Source of the DNA: an uncultured Bacilli bacterium
Lineage (GTDB): Bacteria; Bacillota_I; Bacilli_A; RF39; UBA660
Direction of reading: 5' to 3'
DNA length: 37,323 nucleotides
Assembly (NCBI GenBank): GCA_947585915.1
Contig: CANPXJ010000005.1
Coordinates: 1-37,323 of the forward strand
Part shown: piece by piece, positions 1-8,280 of the stretch
Layout of the letters: the number at the start of each line of letters is the position of its first letter
How positions within the stretch are numbered: the stretch's first letter is position 1
Notes under the pieces: generated by a model
The model's database searches: none
Told to the model about the DNA's origin: nothing
Seen by the model: only the letters and a program-made list of their open reading frames with translations
Translations under genes and position numbers: made by a program

Positions 1-119
1 TGGTGATTAAATTAATTTGCAATTTTTTTGATTAATTATTGTGCAAATTATAAGTTAATTTAATTTGCAAATGTATACTTTCTCGGAGGGTGTATAATAT
101 TTAGAAAGGATGTGTTGCT

Positions 120-395
120 ATGCCTCGTACTTATTCTAATGATTTTAAATCTATGCTTGTTAATCTTATTGTTAACGAAAAGCATTCTACTATTGCTACT
201 GCTCATCAATTTGAAGTCCCTCTTAAAACTTTAGAAAAGTGGATTACGGCTTATAATAAAGATCATAATGTCTTTGATTCCAATTATCTTTCTCCTTCTA
301 GACAAATTGAAATCTTAAAAAAGCAAGTTGCTAAATTACAACGGGATAATGACATTTTAAAAAAAACTATTTCTTTATTAGCAAAAAAGGAATAA
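120..395 (+). CDS. IS3-family transposase OrfA
   Basis: This 91-residue protein is the DNA-binding half of an IS3 transposase. Residues 1-50 form the helix-turn-helix typical of OrfA (start PRTYSNDFKSML, then TIATAHQFEVPLKTLEKW). Residues 58-88 form a leucine-zipper-like coiled coil (QIEILKKQVAKLQRDNDILKK) used for multimerisation in this family. GAAAGGA precedes the ATG. The last codons contain A AAA AAG (383-389) in the correct register for a -1 ribosomal frameshift, so OrfA is made alone or fused to OrfB. It looks intact. Confidence 0.9.
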   Translation: MPRTYSNDFKSMLVNLIVNEKHSTIATAHQFEVPLKTLEKWITAYNKDHNVFDSNYLSPSRQIEILKKQVAKLQRDNDILKKTISLLAKKE

Positions 396-1276
396 ATTTA
401 TTTGAAAGTATTAAGGTTCTCAATAATGATTTCCCTTTAATTTCTATTTGTAATGCTTTAGGGGTTAATAAATCTTCTTACCTTTATTGGTTGAATTTTT
501 CTTCTCTTAAAGATTCTTCTTCCTTTTTTAATCTTATTATTAAAATTTATTCCCAAAGTAATGGTATTTATGGTTCTCCTAAAATTACTTCTATCTTAAA
601 TAACCATTATAATATTTCTTGCTCTGTTTCTAAAGTTTCTAGAGCTATGGCCTTATTAGGTATTAAATCCATTGTTTCTTCCTCTTTTCCTAAAAAAATT
701 TCTAGAATTACCAGTAAAGAAAAATCTTTAATTGTTAATTTAATTAAAGATTTAGATATTTCTCACATTAACCAAGTTTGGACTACTGATATTACTTATA
801 TTAAAACTTCTTTTGATGGCACTTTTTATCTTATTTCTTTTATTGATTATTTTTCTAAGAAAGTTGTTGCTTGGGGTCTTTTTGAAAATCAAAAAACCGA
901 TAAAATTATTTCTGTTTTAAATAAAGCCATCATTAAAAGAAATCCTAATCCTGGTTTAATTATTCATTCTGATAAAGGTGCTCAATTTCGATCTAAAGAA
1001 TATAGAAAATTTTTAAGTAAACATAATTTTGTTTTTAGCTATACTTCTTTAAATCACTCTTGTGATGAAAATGCTGCTCAAGAATCTTTTCATTCTTTAT
1101 TAAAAAAAGAATGGTTATATCAAAAAAAATTATATACTTTTCATGATGCATACAGGGAAATTTTCAACTATATAGATGGGTTTTATAATCCGATTAGAAT
1201 TCATTCTTCTTTAGGGTATGTTTCCCCCATTGTCTTTGAAAATAACTTTTTTAATTCTAATACCCCCTCTAATTAG
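389..1276 (+). CDS. IS3-family transposase OrfB (DDE integrase domain), read by -1 frameshift from OrfA
   Basis: This is the catalytic half of the transposase. The ORF track starts it at the ATG at 491, but its frame is open back to the OrfA overlap. A -1 slip on A AAA AAG at 383-389 enters it at 389 and gives a fusion of about 385 residues. The N-terminal part has a helix-turn-helix (ISICNALGVNKSSYLYWL). The DDE triad is visible as WTTDITYI, HSDKGAQF and ENAAQESFHSLLKKE, matching the DD35E rve core of IS3 elements. The usual NPYDNA motif is replaced by HSCDENA. No internal stop is seen, so the element may be active. Confidence 0.88.
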   Translation, partial: GINLFESIKVLNNDFPLISICNALGVNKSSYLYWLNFSSLKDSSSFFNLIIKIYSQSNGIYGSPKITSILNNHYNISCSVSKVSRAMALLGIKSIVSSSFPKKISRITSKEKSLIVNLIKDLDISHINQVWTTDITYIKTSFDGTFYLISFIDYFSKKVVAWGLFENQKTDKIISVLNKAIIKRNPNPGLIIHSDKGAQFRSKEYRKFLSKHNFVFSYTSLNHSCDENAAQESFHSLLKKEWLYQKKLYTFHDAYREIFNYIDGFYNPIRIHSSLGYVSPIVFENNFFNSNTPSN

Positions 1277-1409
1277 TGTCTAAATTTTTGACAAATTCCC
1301 AAGACATAAATAATGCATCAAATTATTTACTTAAGCCGATAATTAGAGAAGAGGCTTTTTTAGATAAAAAAAAGATAAATAACGAAAAATTTAAAATTAT
1401 TAAATTTTC

Positions 1410-1679
1410 TTATTCATCAATTAAATTATATTTTATTTTAGTTTTATGAGTTAGGGTATTTAGCATTTCATCAATTACTTTAAGTTCTGCCTCTGTTGTT
1501 ACTGGCATTATCTTGCCACCTTCTAACATACCACTATAACAAGTTATGGTATTATTTTCTTTTTTTAAATTTGTATAAACAATATATTTTTTTAAAGTAT
1601 TTTTTGAATCAAAACTAAATAAAATTTCATATTCTTCTTCAATACCATTATCATTTTTTATTTTTATTTTATTTTCCAT
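1410..1679 (-). CDS. DUF1292 family protein
   Basis: This 89-residue acidic protein has the look of the DUF1292 (YrzB-like) family of Firmicutes: an N-terminal DNGIEEEYEILFSFDS strand pair, then KKYIVYTNL, and a C-terminal helix ELKVIDEMLNTL. The molecular function of the family is unknown. The ATG has an excellent AGGAGGT site 5 bases upstream. It lies directly downstream of the PP2C gene with only 2 bases between them, so the two are probably cotranscribed. A weak AAATTTAA hairpin just beyond its stop may end the transcript. Confidence 0.75.
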   Translation of the reverse strand: MENKIKIKNDNGIEEEYEILFSFDSKNTLKKYIVYTNLKKENNTITCYSGMLEGGKIMPVTTEAELKVIDEMLNTLTHKTKIKYNLIDE

Positions 1680-1681
1680 TT

Positions 1682-3082
1682 TTACCTCCTATTAAACATA
1701 GCTACCGTAGCATTATCTTTTCCAGCCGGAATTGTAACGTACTTTCCTTCTTCATTATAAGCTGATATCGACTGATTTAGAGCTTGCGTAATAATTATAT
1801 TACTAATAGTTTCAGGATTACTATTTGCTGTAATACTATAGATATCATCCATTGATAGCAAATCGGTAACTCCATCGCTAAACAACAATAATTTATCATA
1901 AGAGTGATTATTAACTGGAAAACTATTTACTTCCATATATGAATATCCAAAGGCATTACTAATCACATTGTTTCTACTAGCAAAACGCAAATTATTAATA
2001 TCTGTATCAGTAATTTGTTTGTTATTTTCTTTAGCTTTATATTCCATTTCTTTCCACACTACTGAATCATCTCTAGTTATTAACCTTAACCCATTGTCAT
2101 CATACGTATAAGCTCTTGAATCACCTATATTTGTAATTAAGGTTTCGTTTTCAAAAACTATGGCACTAACTAAGGTAGAACCTCCCCCTCTAACATTTTG
2201 GCATAAATCATTATTTATTTGTTTTAACTTTTCTTCATAATTATTAGCTATATCTGTTAAATAATAGTAGCCTTCGGCCGGCAAATGGTTAAACCAATCG
2301 CTTATTTCTTTTAAAAGATAACTACTAGCTTCTTCGCCACGTTCTGTTCCACCCATTCCATCAGCAACAGCGAGTAGCTTAAAATCAGGATTTTGAGGAT
2401 GAGTTAATATTATTACCGAATCTTCTTGATTAGTTCTTTTTTGACCAACAGTAGAAGAGGCAAATAGGGTTCCATCCAATGTGTAATCAACACGTTCATG
2501 TTTTAATTGCGCCCCACTTTTTAACTCTTCTAGACAGCGATTAAAAGCGTTGTAATTGACATGTATATTTTCTGCCGAATTTAACTTTTCTAAATCTTTA
2601 TCAATTAAACTTAGTTCTTCTTGATTATTTTTTTCATAATCATCAATATATGGTTTTAAATCCATATAATTATTAAACCTAGTTGATAAAACAGCTAATA
2701 TTAATTCATATAGTTTTCCACCATTTGTTAAATAATAACTAAAGGCATTAATACTTGAATCATTAACTATTAGTTTAGCGTTATTTAAAGCCTCTATTCC
2801 CGGAAAACAACGTTGTAAAGTTTTCGAATCAAAAAGTTTATAATGCACAGCTCCTTTATAATATTCAGAAATATTTATTGCTTGTTTTAAAATATATTCT
2901 AAAAAATCCATTGAACTAGCAGTTTTAACAATTTCCCGAGCGCTGTTTTCTCTAGTAAAATGAGATGGATATACCTTACGAGTAATACATTTTAAAATAA
3001 TAGAACTCATGTCTTTTCTAAACTCCGGATGAGCTTTTAAAGTCTCGAATATTGCATAGTCAATTTGTTTAATCGTAGCCAT
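1682..3082 (-). CDS. PP2C-family serine/threonine phosphatase with unknown N-terminal domain
   Basis: The C-terminal half (from about residue 205) is a PP2C phosphatase. It has GQKRTNQEDS, the metal-binding VADGMGG, GGSTLVSAIV, NIGDSRAY, LFSDGVTD and AGKDNATV, so the metal-ligand aspartates of the family are present. PP2C enzymes remove phosphate from Ser/Thr and usually oppose a Hanks-type kinase; no kinase is in the window. The first ~200 residues are helical and not recognised. The track starts at a GTG (3094, MVIIMATIKQ), but I prefer the ATG at 3082, which has GGTGAT four bases upstream like other genes here. No membrane segment is evident, so it is probably cytoplasmic. Confidence 0.88.
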   Translation of the reverse strand: MATIKQIDYAIFETLKAHPEFRKDMSSIILKCITRKVYPSHFTRENSAREIVKTASSMDFLEYILKQAINISEYYKGAVHYKLFDSKTLQRCFPGIEALNNAKLIVNDSSINAFSYYLTNGGKLYELILAVLSTRFNNYMDLKPYIDDYEKNNQEELSLIDKDLEKLNSAENIHVNYNAFNRCLEELKSGAQLKHERVDYTLDGTLFASSTVGQKRTNQEDSVIILTHPQNPDFKLLAVADGMGGTERGEEASSYLLKEISDWFNHLPAEGYYYLTDIANNYEEKLKQINNDLCQNVRGGGSTLVSAIVFENETLITNIGDSRAYTYDDNGLRLITRDDSVVWKEMEYKAKENNKQITDTDINNLRFASRNNVISNAFGYSYMEVNSFPVNNHSYDKLLLFSDGVTDLLSMDDIYSITANSNPETISNIIITQALNQSISAYNEEGKYVTIPAGKDNATVAMFNRR

Positions 3083-3233
3083 TATTATCACCACTTTAAT
3101 TTTAACATAGCTTTTTTTCTAATAAAAGTAAAATTTAACAAAAAAATATTGAAAAAAATATTGAAAAAAATTTCTTGCTATTTTCTTGATTTTGTGATAG
3201 ATTATATATCAATTTAGGAGGGTTTATTATATT

Positions 3234-3881
3234 ATGATAGCATATGATAGTACGCAAGCAACTAAAAAGCATATCATAAAAGTTGGCGAGTATCTTGATA
3301 CTTTTTGTGAAAAATTAAATACTACTGATAAGGTTTGTAATGATATCACTAAGGCTACTTTAGTAGATTTAATATTATGGATTATAAATGATTATGAAAT
3401 GCCTGAGGCAGAAATCTTTACTACACTTAAAAACAACACTATAAGTGATACACCTATTGATATATGTGATAAAAAAGAATATTTAAAATATATGATTTAT
3501 TTCTTAAAGTTAAAGAAAAAAAGACATGATTTATCAAAACTATATGCACCTGAGAAAAAATATTTTGATATATGGACACCATATAAAAATAAATATCCAT
3601 ATGGTTCTAAAGAATACTTACAAATTTGTGATAATTTAAAGCCTGCTTTAGAGCACCATTATAAAGTAAATCGCCATCATCCTGAACATTATGCTAATGG
3701 TATTTATGGTATGAATATATTAGATGCAACAGAAGCTTTCTTTGATTGGAAGGCTACATCTGATGAACAGATTAATAGTGATTTTGCCAAGGGTTTAAAA
3801 ATTAATGAAGAAAGATTTGAGTATAGTCCCGAATTAACCTTAATTTTTAATAATACAGCCAAGGCTTTTCCCAAAAAATAA
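3234..3881 (+). CDS. DUF5662 family protein
   Basis: This 215-residue protein lies on the + strand, opposite to most of the window, and is transcribed divergently from the PP2C gene. It has the His/Asp-rich core typical of DUF5662: RHDLSKLYAPEKKYFD at about residue 97, then ALEHHYKVNRHHPEHYANGIYGMNI and a DATEAFFDW helix. The HD and HHPEHY motifs suggest a metal-binding, HD-like helical fold, but the biochemical role is unknown and I assign none. An AGGAGG site stands 12 bases before the ATG. It ends in a terminator shared with the convergent hexosaminidase gene. Confidence 0.75.
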   Translation: MIAYDSTQATKKHIIKVGEYLDTFCEKLNTTDKVCNDITKATLVDLILWIINDYEMPEAEIFTTLKNNTISDTPIDICDKKEYLKYMIYFLKLKKKRHDLSKLYAPEKKYFDIWTPYKNKYPYGSKEYLQICDNLKPALEHHYKVNRHHPEHYANGIYGMNILDATEAFFDWKATSDEQINSDFAKGLKINEERFEYSPELTLIFNNTAKAFPKK

Positions 3882-3912
3882 GAAATCTAAATTAATTAGA
3901 CTTCTTTTTTTT
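3880..3912. terminator. Bidirectional intrinsic terminator between convergent genes
   Basis: The stem AAGAAATCTAA / TTAGACTTCTT (3880-3890 with 3896-3906, one mismatch) has a 5-base loop. It is followed by a T-run on the + strand; a T-rich stretch also follows it when read on the minus strand. It sits between the stops of the DUF5662 gene (+) and the hexosaminidase gene (-). Confidence 0.75.
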
Positions 3913-5305
3913 ATGCTTCTATCATATTTTTATAATATTTCCAAGCTAAAACTTTAAAAGTATGGTAATTAATTAAATCTTCGCTTATAACACCATCATT
4001 TATTGCTTGCTTTATTTGAGTAAAAGCATCAGCACAATTAGATAAAATGAACATGTCATTATCGGCAAGTAAAGCATTGACAATTGTTGAACCACTTGTA
4101 TATTTTTTAATAGCATCCATATCTAAATCGTCTGTCATTAAAATTCCTCCGAAAGCTAAATCATTTCTAGCTAATTGGTGAACTCTTAAAGATAAGGAAG
4201 CAGGATTATTTTCATCAACAGCTTTGATAATATTATGAGATACCATTATAGCCTCGGCTCCATTTTCTGCTCCAGCTTTAAAGGGAAGTAAGTCATTGGC
4301 TTTTAATTCATCTAAAGGACGCTCGTCGATTGCCATTCCCGTATGAGTATCTTTGTTATTGCCGTAGCCAGGAAAATGTTTTAAAACATTAGAAACGGAT
4401 GAGGCTTTACTTGAGGCAATAATTGTTTTAGCATATTCGGATGTTATATTAGCATCCTCCCCTAAAGATCTACTATAAATAAAGTCATTTGGATTAGTAG
4501 AAACATCAACAACTGGAGCTAGATTTAAGTTGACTTTTAGACTAGATAGTAAATTATTCATTTCGATATTATTATTTTTTATTGCTTCCAAGCCACCATT
4601 TTGATATATGGTACGTGGGGATGAAAATTTTGAAGAGCGCAAGTTTGGATTATTACTTATTCTAACAACTGTTCCTCCTTCCTCATCAACAGCAATTAAC
4701 ATGGGAATTTTGGAATTAGCTTGATATTTTTCAATTTTATTTATTAAAGATGTTTTTGTTTCATTCTTAGTATCTCTTCCAAATAATATATAGCCACCTA
4801 GAAAATAATTTGTTAAGGCGCTGATCTGACCAGCTTCGGGTACTCTAACAAGTAGTAATTGGCCAATTTTTTCATCTAAAGAAAGTTGTTGCAGTTTTTG
4901 ATAGGCTTTATCATAATTATCGCTAAATACTTTATTATCTTGCCAAGATAAAGGTACTTTTTCAGGTGTAATTTCCAAATTATCTATTTTAGTTATTTTA
5001 ATATCTTGGACATTTAAACTATAATCGATATTTCCTTGATATTTAATATTAATGTTTTGTCCTATTTTAAAATTTCCATTATCATTGTAATTTATTGTAA
5101 AAAAGCTTCCATCTGCTGATTTTATAGTAATTAAATTATTTTCTTTTTTATATACAATTCCATAAAGTTCTTTATCTTTTTTTACTACTTTTTTAACCGA
5201 TGTTTTTTCTTTAAAAGTAGGTTTATGATAAAATTTAATACCGTAAATAACAAATGGACAAATAATAATTATAGCTATAATTATTAGAATAAATACCTTT
5301 TTCAA
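3911..5305 (-). CDS. Membrane-anchored GH3 beta-N-acetylhexosaminidase (NagZ-like)
   Basis: Residues 5-23 form an N-terminal hydrophobic anchor or signal (FILIIIAIIIICPFVIYG), then a ~110-residue linker, then a glycoside hydrolase family 3 catalytic domain from about residue 135. Diagnostic motifs are KIGQLLLV, AVDEEGGTVVRI, the conserved KHFPGYGNNKDTHTGM loop that holds the catalytic His-Asp dyad, and ILMTDDLDMDAI, which holds the nucleophile aspartate. In Gram-positive bacteria such secreted GH3 enzymes (NagZ/YbbD type) remove N-acetylglucosamine from peptidoglycan fragments outside the membrane. It lies 9 bases downstream of the next gene and is probably cotranscribed with it. Confidence 0.88.
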   Translation of the reverse strand: MKKVFILIIIAIIIICPFVIYGIKFYHKPTFKEKTSVKKVVKKDKELYGIVYKKENNLITIKSADGSFFTINYNDNGNFKIGQNINIKYQGNIDYSLNVQDIKITKIDNLEITPEKVPLSWQDNKVFSDNYDKAYQKLQQLSLDEKIGQLLLVRVPEAGQISALTNYFLGGYILFGRDTKNETKTSLINKIEKYQANSKIPMLIAVDEEGGTVVRISNNPNLRSSKFSSPRTIYQNGGLEAIKNNNIEMNNLLSSLKVNLNLAPVVDVSTNPNDFIYSRSLGEDANITSEYAKTIIASSKASSVSNVLKHFPGYGNNKDTHTGMAIDERPLDELKANDLLPFKAGAENGAEAIMVSHNIIKAVDENNPASLSLRVHQLARNDLAFGGILMTDDLDMDAIKKYTSGSTIVNALLADNDMFILSNCADAFTQIKQAINDGVISEDLINYHTFKVLAWKYYKNMIEA

Positions 5306-5314
5306 TATGGCCTC

Positions 5315-5860
5315 CTAAAGATGATAACTTAATTTATTTTGATTTCCATCATAACAATTTTCTAATATTTCTTGGCTATTTTCTTCTTGCAATGAACCAT
5401 CCATTTTTAATAAATGGATTTCTAAAATGAAATCTTGAGGATTATTAGTAATATAATCAAGTACTAATTGTTGATATTTATTAAAATCCCTAAATAATCC
5501 TTTTACTAACACTTCTATTTTTGTTTTATTTTTTTCTATTTTAATATCTAAATTATCGATATTATGAAAATAATTTTCTATTTCTAAACTTTCGTTATTT
5601 TCATTTATCTCTAATTCTAATAAGGGAATATAATTAATATTTTTGGCATTATCAAAAATATCCACATATTTAACATCATAATTATAATCTAAAGCTATTT
5701 GTTGCCCCACCACTAAACTTTCCAAATATTTTTCTTTAGGAACAGAAATATATGTTATACCATAATAATCCTTAACATTGGTTTTTACTTTTATCTTGTT
5801 TTCTAAAAAATCAATAAATTTGCCCAAATTATCGTTATAACTCATAAATACATATTTCAT
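5315..5860 (-). CDS. Hypothetical protein, about 181 residues
   Basis: I do not recognise this protein. It is Asn/Glu/Lys-rich and predicted soluble, with strand-like stretches (KYVFMSYND, TKIEVLVKGLF, FILEIHLLKM), and may be two alpha/beta repeats; no catalytic motif is visible. The track begins at a TTG (5875, MGECIMKY). I prefer the ATG at 5860, preceded by a GGGGG-rich ribosome binding site. It is immediately upstream of the GH3 gene, 9 bases apart, so a shared transcript is likely. A TATAAT-like box lies about 30 bases upstream without a clear -35. Confidence 0.6.
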   Translation of the reverse strand: MKYVFMSYNDNLGKFIDFLENKIKVKTNVKDYYGITYISVPKEKYLESLVVGQQIALDYNYDVKYVDIFDNAKNINYIPLLELEINENNESLEIENYFHNIDNLDIKIEKNKTKIEVLVKGLFRDFNKYQQLVLDYITNNPQDFILEIHLLKMDGSLQEENSQEILENCYDGNQNKLSYHL

Positions 5861-5966
5861 AATACATTCCCCCAAATCTTATATTACTTTAATTATACCT
5901 CATATATTTTTATTTTACTAGAATTATTAAAGGGTAGAAAAAAAGATATTTTATCGTGCAAAATAT

Positions 5967-6593
5967 CTAACTATTAATTTTTAATAAATATTCATTCTTA
6001 TTAATATTTTCTTCGATATAATCTAGTTGATTATTAATTTTGTTGATATCTTCTTCTGTTGCCACCTTATATCTTATTAATGTATGTAATTTTTCTTGTA
6101 ACAACAATTTTTTTAGTTGTTGTTTTTTTATTAATCTTTCATAAAATGAAAGCTCTAAGGCAACGTTGTATTCTTTAGCCAAAGGCATTGTTTCAGGTTG
6201 ATAATTATAAAAACTTAATTCCTCATTTTCTCTTTGGGCATAATATGTTTCTATTTTCTCTCTAATATCTTCTTGAGTTGAATCTGGTTCACTATTAACT
6301 TTCTTTAGTTTGGAAATATTATTAACAAATCCTTGTGCACAGGCATATATTGCACCTGTTGTTAAAGCTCCAAAAAGAGGTAAAGTTAAATATCCATTTT
6401 TTCCAAAAGCCGAATCTAAATTGGAAATAAGACCAGGGCAAGTTGTTTTTAGATAATGGTTAAAAATTCCTAAACAAGCTGCTCCCAAAAGAAAAGATGT
6501 TGCAATTTTGGTTTTAGTTACTCTCTTTCTTTGAATTTTATATTTTCTATTTTTAATAAGTTTTCTAAAAGCTTTTGTTTTTTCTAATCTCAT
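5967..6593 (-). CDS. Tandem-array membrane/coiled-coil protein, copy 4
   Basis: This is the last of four related genes. All copies share one plan: a basic N-terminal segment (here KLIKNRKYKIQRKRVTKTKIA), two hydrophobic segments (about 30-50 and 70-92), a charged helical region, and a C-terminal coiled coil with a Tyr-Lys-Val-Ala-Thr-like box (here RYKVATEEDINKINNQLDYIEENI). It is the longest copy (208 residues). I do not recognise the family. The fold suggests a small membrane protein with a cytoplasmic coiled coil. An 18-base gap separates it from copy 3, so it is probably in the same operon. Confidence 0.65.
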   Translation of the reverse strand: MRLEKTKAFRKLIKNRKYKIQRKRVTKTKIATSFLLGAACLGIFNHYLKTTCPGLISNLDSAFGKNGYLTLPLFGALTTGAIYACAQGFVNNISKLKKVNSEPDSTQEDIREKIETYYAQRENEELSFYNYQPETMPLAKEYNVALELSFYERLIKKQQLKKLLLQEKLHTLIRYKVATEEDINKINNQLDYIEENINKNEYLLKINS

Positions 6594-6611
6594 ATTATCA
6601 TCTTCCTATAA

Positions 6612-7157
6612 TTATCCTCTGACTAATCTGCGTGTTTGTTCTTCAATTTCTAAATCAACTTCTGAAATTGACTGTTTTATATTTATTTTATCTTGATGAG
6701 TTGCAACTTTATAAAAAGCTAAATCTGCTAATTTTTCTTCTAACAATTTTCTCTTTATTTTTAATTTTCTTAAAAGATTTTTGCGATTTTCTTCTAAAAC
6801 TTTCATTTTAGTGTCATAATAACTATCTATTTTTGCTTTAATTATATCGTCATATTCCTTTTCTTCTTTTATTGCTTGTTGTAAATCAGAGGTACTAACT
6901 AACCCACAAAAGGTTGTAGATATTAAAAATCCAATTATACCGGCTAAAAATGTTGCTTTCGCATTATCAATATTAGTCTCCATAACCTTATTAGCAATAT
7001 TAAAAATAGTTAATTGAACAACAGTTGCTCCTGATAGAGCACCTACTCCAGTTGTTATAATATCATAGGCAAATTCACATCTCTTTAACTTTTTTTCTCC
7101 TTTAACATCTTCTCTATCTTTTAACAAATTTCTAAATTCTTTATTGTCATATTTCAT
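6612..7157 (-). CDS. Tandem-array membrane/coiled-coil protein, copy 3
   Basis: This 181-residue paralogue has the N-terminal FRNLLKDREDVKGEKKLKRCEFA segment, two hydrophobic segments (GVGALSGATVVQLTIFNIAN and ATFLAGIIGFLISTTFCGLV) and the C-terminal AFYKVATHQDKINIKQSISE coiled coil. The start overlaps the end of copy 2 (ATG and stop share 4 bases), which means translational coupling. The likeness of segment order and of the YKVAT-DK box to the neighbours is visible by eye. Function is unknown. Confidence 0.68.
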   Translation of the reverse strand: MKYDNKEFRNLLKDREDVKGEKKLKRCEFAYDIITTGVGALSGATVVQLTIFNIANKVMETNIDNAKATFLAGIIGFLISTTFCGLVSTSDLQQAIKEEKEYDDIIKAKIDSYYDTKMKVLEENRKNLLRKLKIKRKLLEEKLADLAFYKVATHQDKINIKQSISEVDLEIEEQTRRLVRG

Positions 7158-7705
7158 ATGTTCCCTCCACTTCTAATTAAGGCTCTTTGTTTTTTTATCT
7201 CCGCTTCAATCGATAATATTGAATTTTTTAATTCCTTTTTCTCTTTGTGTTTTAATGCATTATAACTAATTAAATCTTTTTGTTTATTTAGTAATATTTG
7301 TTTTTTTAACAGCAAGGTTTGTAAGTTGTCTTCATCTTTTATGTTCTCGATTCTTTTTTCATAATAATTTTCAACTTCTGATTTAATCCTATCATTATAA
7401 TATCTTTCTAATATTACAGCTCTTTTTATTTTAGAAATAAAATTCGATCCATATAAAGAACTAGATATTAAAAAACCAACTATACTAGCTAATGCTATAC
7501 TTTTCCAACATTCAGGATTAAAAGCAATTGGGCTGTTATTAATATTTTGAATGATCAAATCTATAAACCCTACTATTACACCCCCTAATGCTCCTATATA
7601 AAGAGAGTCTAGTCCAACTTCTGTTTTTATAACCTTTCTTCTATTTTTATATTTATCTCTAGCTTCAAGTAAATCTTTAAATAAAATGTCATCTACATTA
7701 TTCAT
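7154..7705 (-). CDS. Tandem-array membrane/coiled-coil protein, copy 2
   Basis: This 183-residue paralogue has the DLLEARDKYKNRRKVIKTEVG N-terminus, two membrane segments (LYIGALGGVIVGFIDLII and SIALASIVGFLISSSLYG) and a coiled-coil C-terminus. Its box is diverged to SYNALKHKEKKELKNSIL. An AGGAG site precedes the ATG. It overlaps copy 3 by 4 bases. If the frameshift in copy 1 is corrected, the stop of copy 1 also overlaps this start, so the whole array would be coupled. Confidence 0.68.
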   Translation of the reverse strand: MNNVDDILFKDLLEARDKYKNRRKVIKTEVGLDSLYIGALGGVIVGFIDLIIQNINNSPIAFNPECWKSIALASIVGFLISSSLYGSNFISKIKRAVILERYYNDRIKSEVENYYEKRIENIKDEDNLQTLLLKKQILLNKQKDLISYNALKHKEKKELKNSILSIEAEIKKQRALIRSGGNI

Positions 7706-7759
7706 ATTTTTTCTCCTCGTTTAGTTTTTTTTGTTTCAAAATATATTTTGCTTCTTCAT

Positions 7760-8215
7760 TTATGACTTTAATTTTTTCTCCAGCATAATATTGTCCTTCT
7801 CAGTTTTAACTTTATATTTATTATAAAGTTTTAATTTTTCTTGTAAATAATCTATTCGATTTTCGACATTGACTGCTTTAGAATATCTTTTATCACATAT
7901 ATTGTCAATTTCATTTCTAATTGCCTTGTTTAAATCTTCTTCTTTTTCTATAATAGACTTTAAATTATTCACTCTTTCTTTAATATATAAAGTGACGTTA
8001 ATCATAGCAATTAACCCTGCTAATACACTTACTCCTATCAAATATGGCTTATTATAATTTATAATTTGTTTTGCTGCAAAAATATAAAGCCCAGAAATTC
8101 CTATCCACAAAGTGGGATAAGATGCCATTTTAACTTTTTCTATTCTTTTTCTTTTAGTTTCATAATCTCTTCTTTTTATTAAATCTTCTAAATATTCATC
8201 ACTATTTAGTTGCAC
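7760..8215 (-). CDS. Tandem-array membrane/coiled-coil protein, copy 1, probably frameshifted at its end
   Basis: This 151-residue first gene of the array starts at a GTG (8215) with a perfect AGGAGGT site. It has the shared plan: DLIKRRDYETKRKRIEKVKMA, two hydrophobic segments (TLWIGISGLYIFAA and YLIGVSVLAGLIAMINV) and the coiled coil with YNKYKVKTEKDNIMLEKK. It stops about 25 residues earlier than its paralogues. At an A6 run (7772-7777), one added A would continue the frame as KVINEEAKYILKQKKLNEEKKYE and stop at 7698, overlapping the start of copy 2 as the other copies overlap. It is therefore a slippage mutant, a frameshifting site or a sequence error. Confidence 0.62.
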   Translation of the reverse strand: MQLNSDEYLEDLIKRRDYETKRKRIEKVKMASYPTLWIGISGLYIFAAKQIINYNKPYLIGVSVLAGLIAMINVTLYIKERVNNLKSIIEKEEDLNKAIRNEIDNICDKRYSKAVNVENRIDYLQEKLKLYNKYKVKTEKDNIMLEKKLKS

Positions 8216-8241
8216 TTAAAAACCTCCTTTTAGTGGTTTCT

Positions 8242-8270
8242 ATTATAGAATACAAAAAAAGATATTGCAA
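8242..8270 (-). promoter_or_regulatory. Promoter of the four-gene array
   Basis: On the minus strand, TTGCAA (-35, 8265-8270) and TATAAT (-10, 8242-8247) are separated by exactly 17 bases. The GTG start of copy 1 lies about 27 bases beyond the -10, after an AGGAGGT site. Confidence 0.72.
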
Positions 8271-8280
8271 GCAATACTTT

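Larger units (their letters stand above)
66..1293 (+). mobile_element. IS3-family insertion sequence, apparently complete
   Basis: Two overlapping transposase frames (orfA, orfB) lie between imperfect inverted ends. The left end reads TGCAAATGTATA...GAGGG and the right end, complemented, reads TGTCAAAAATTT...GAGGG, sharing TG, CAAA and GAGGG in order. The 4 bases outside each end are AATT (62-65 and 1294-1297), a plausible target duplication, although in DNA this AT-rich such a match can arise by chance. Inner genes are seen directly; the exact ends are inferred. A TATAAT at 93-98 could be the -10 box for the transposase. Confidence 0.7.

Noticed and set aside
1-65. Repeated ATTAATTTGCAA and TGCAAATTA at the left edge
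   Set aside because: They could be a hairpin of an upstream gene end, but the window edge and extreme AT content prevent a call.
3141-3210. Promoter for the DUF5662 gene
   Set aside because: Several TTG and TATA-like boxes exist but none have good spacing together, so no call is made.
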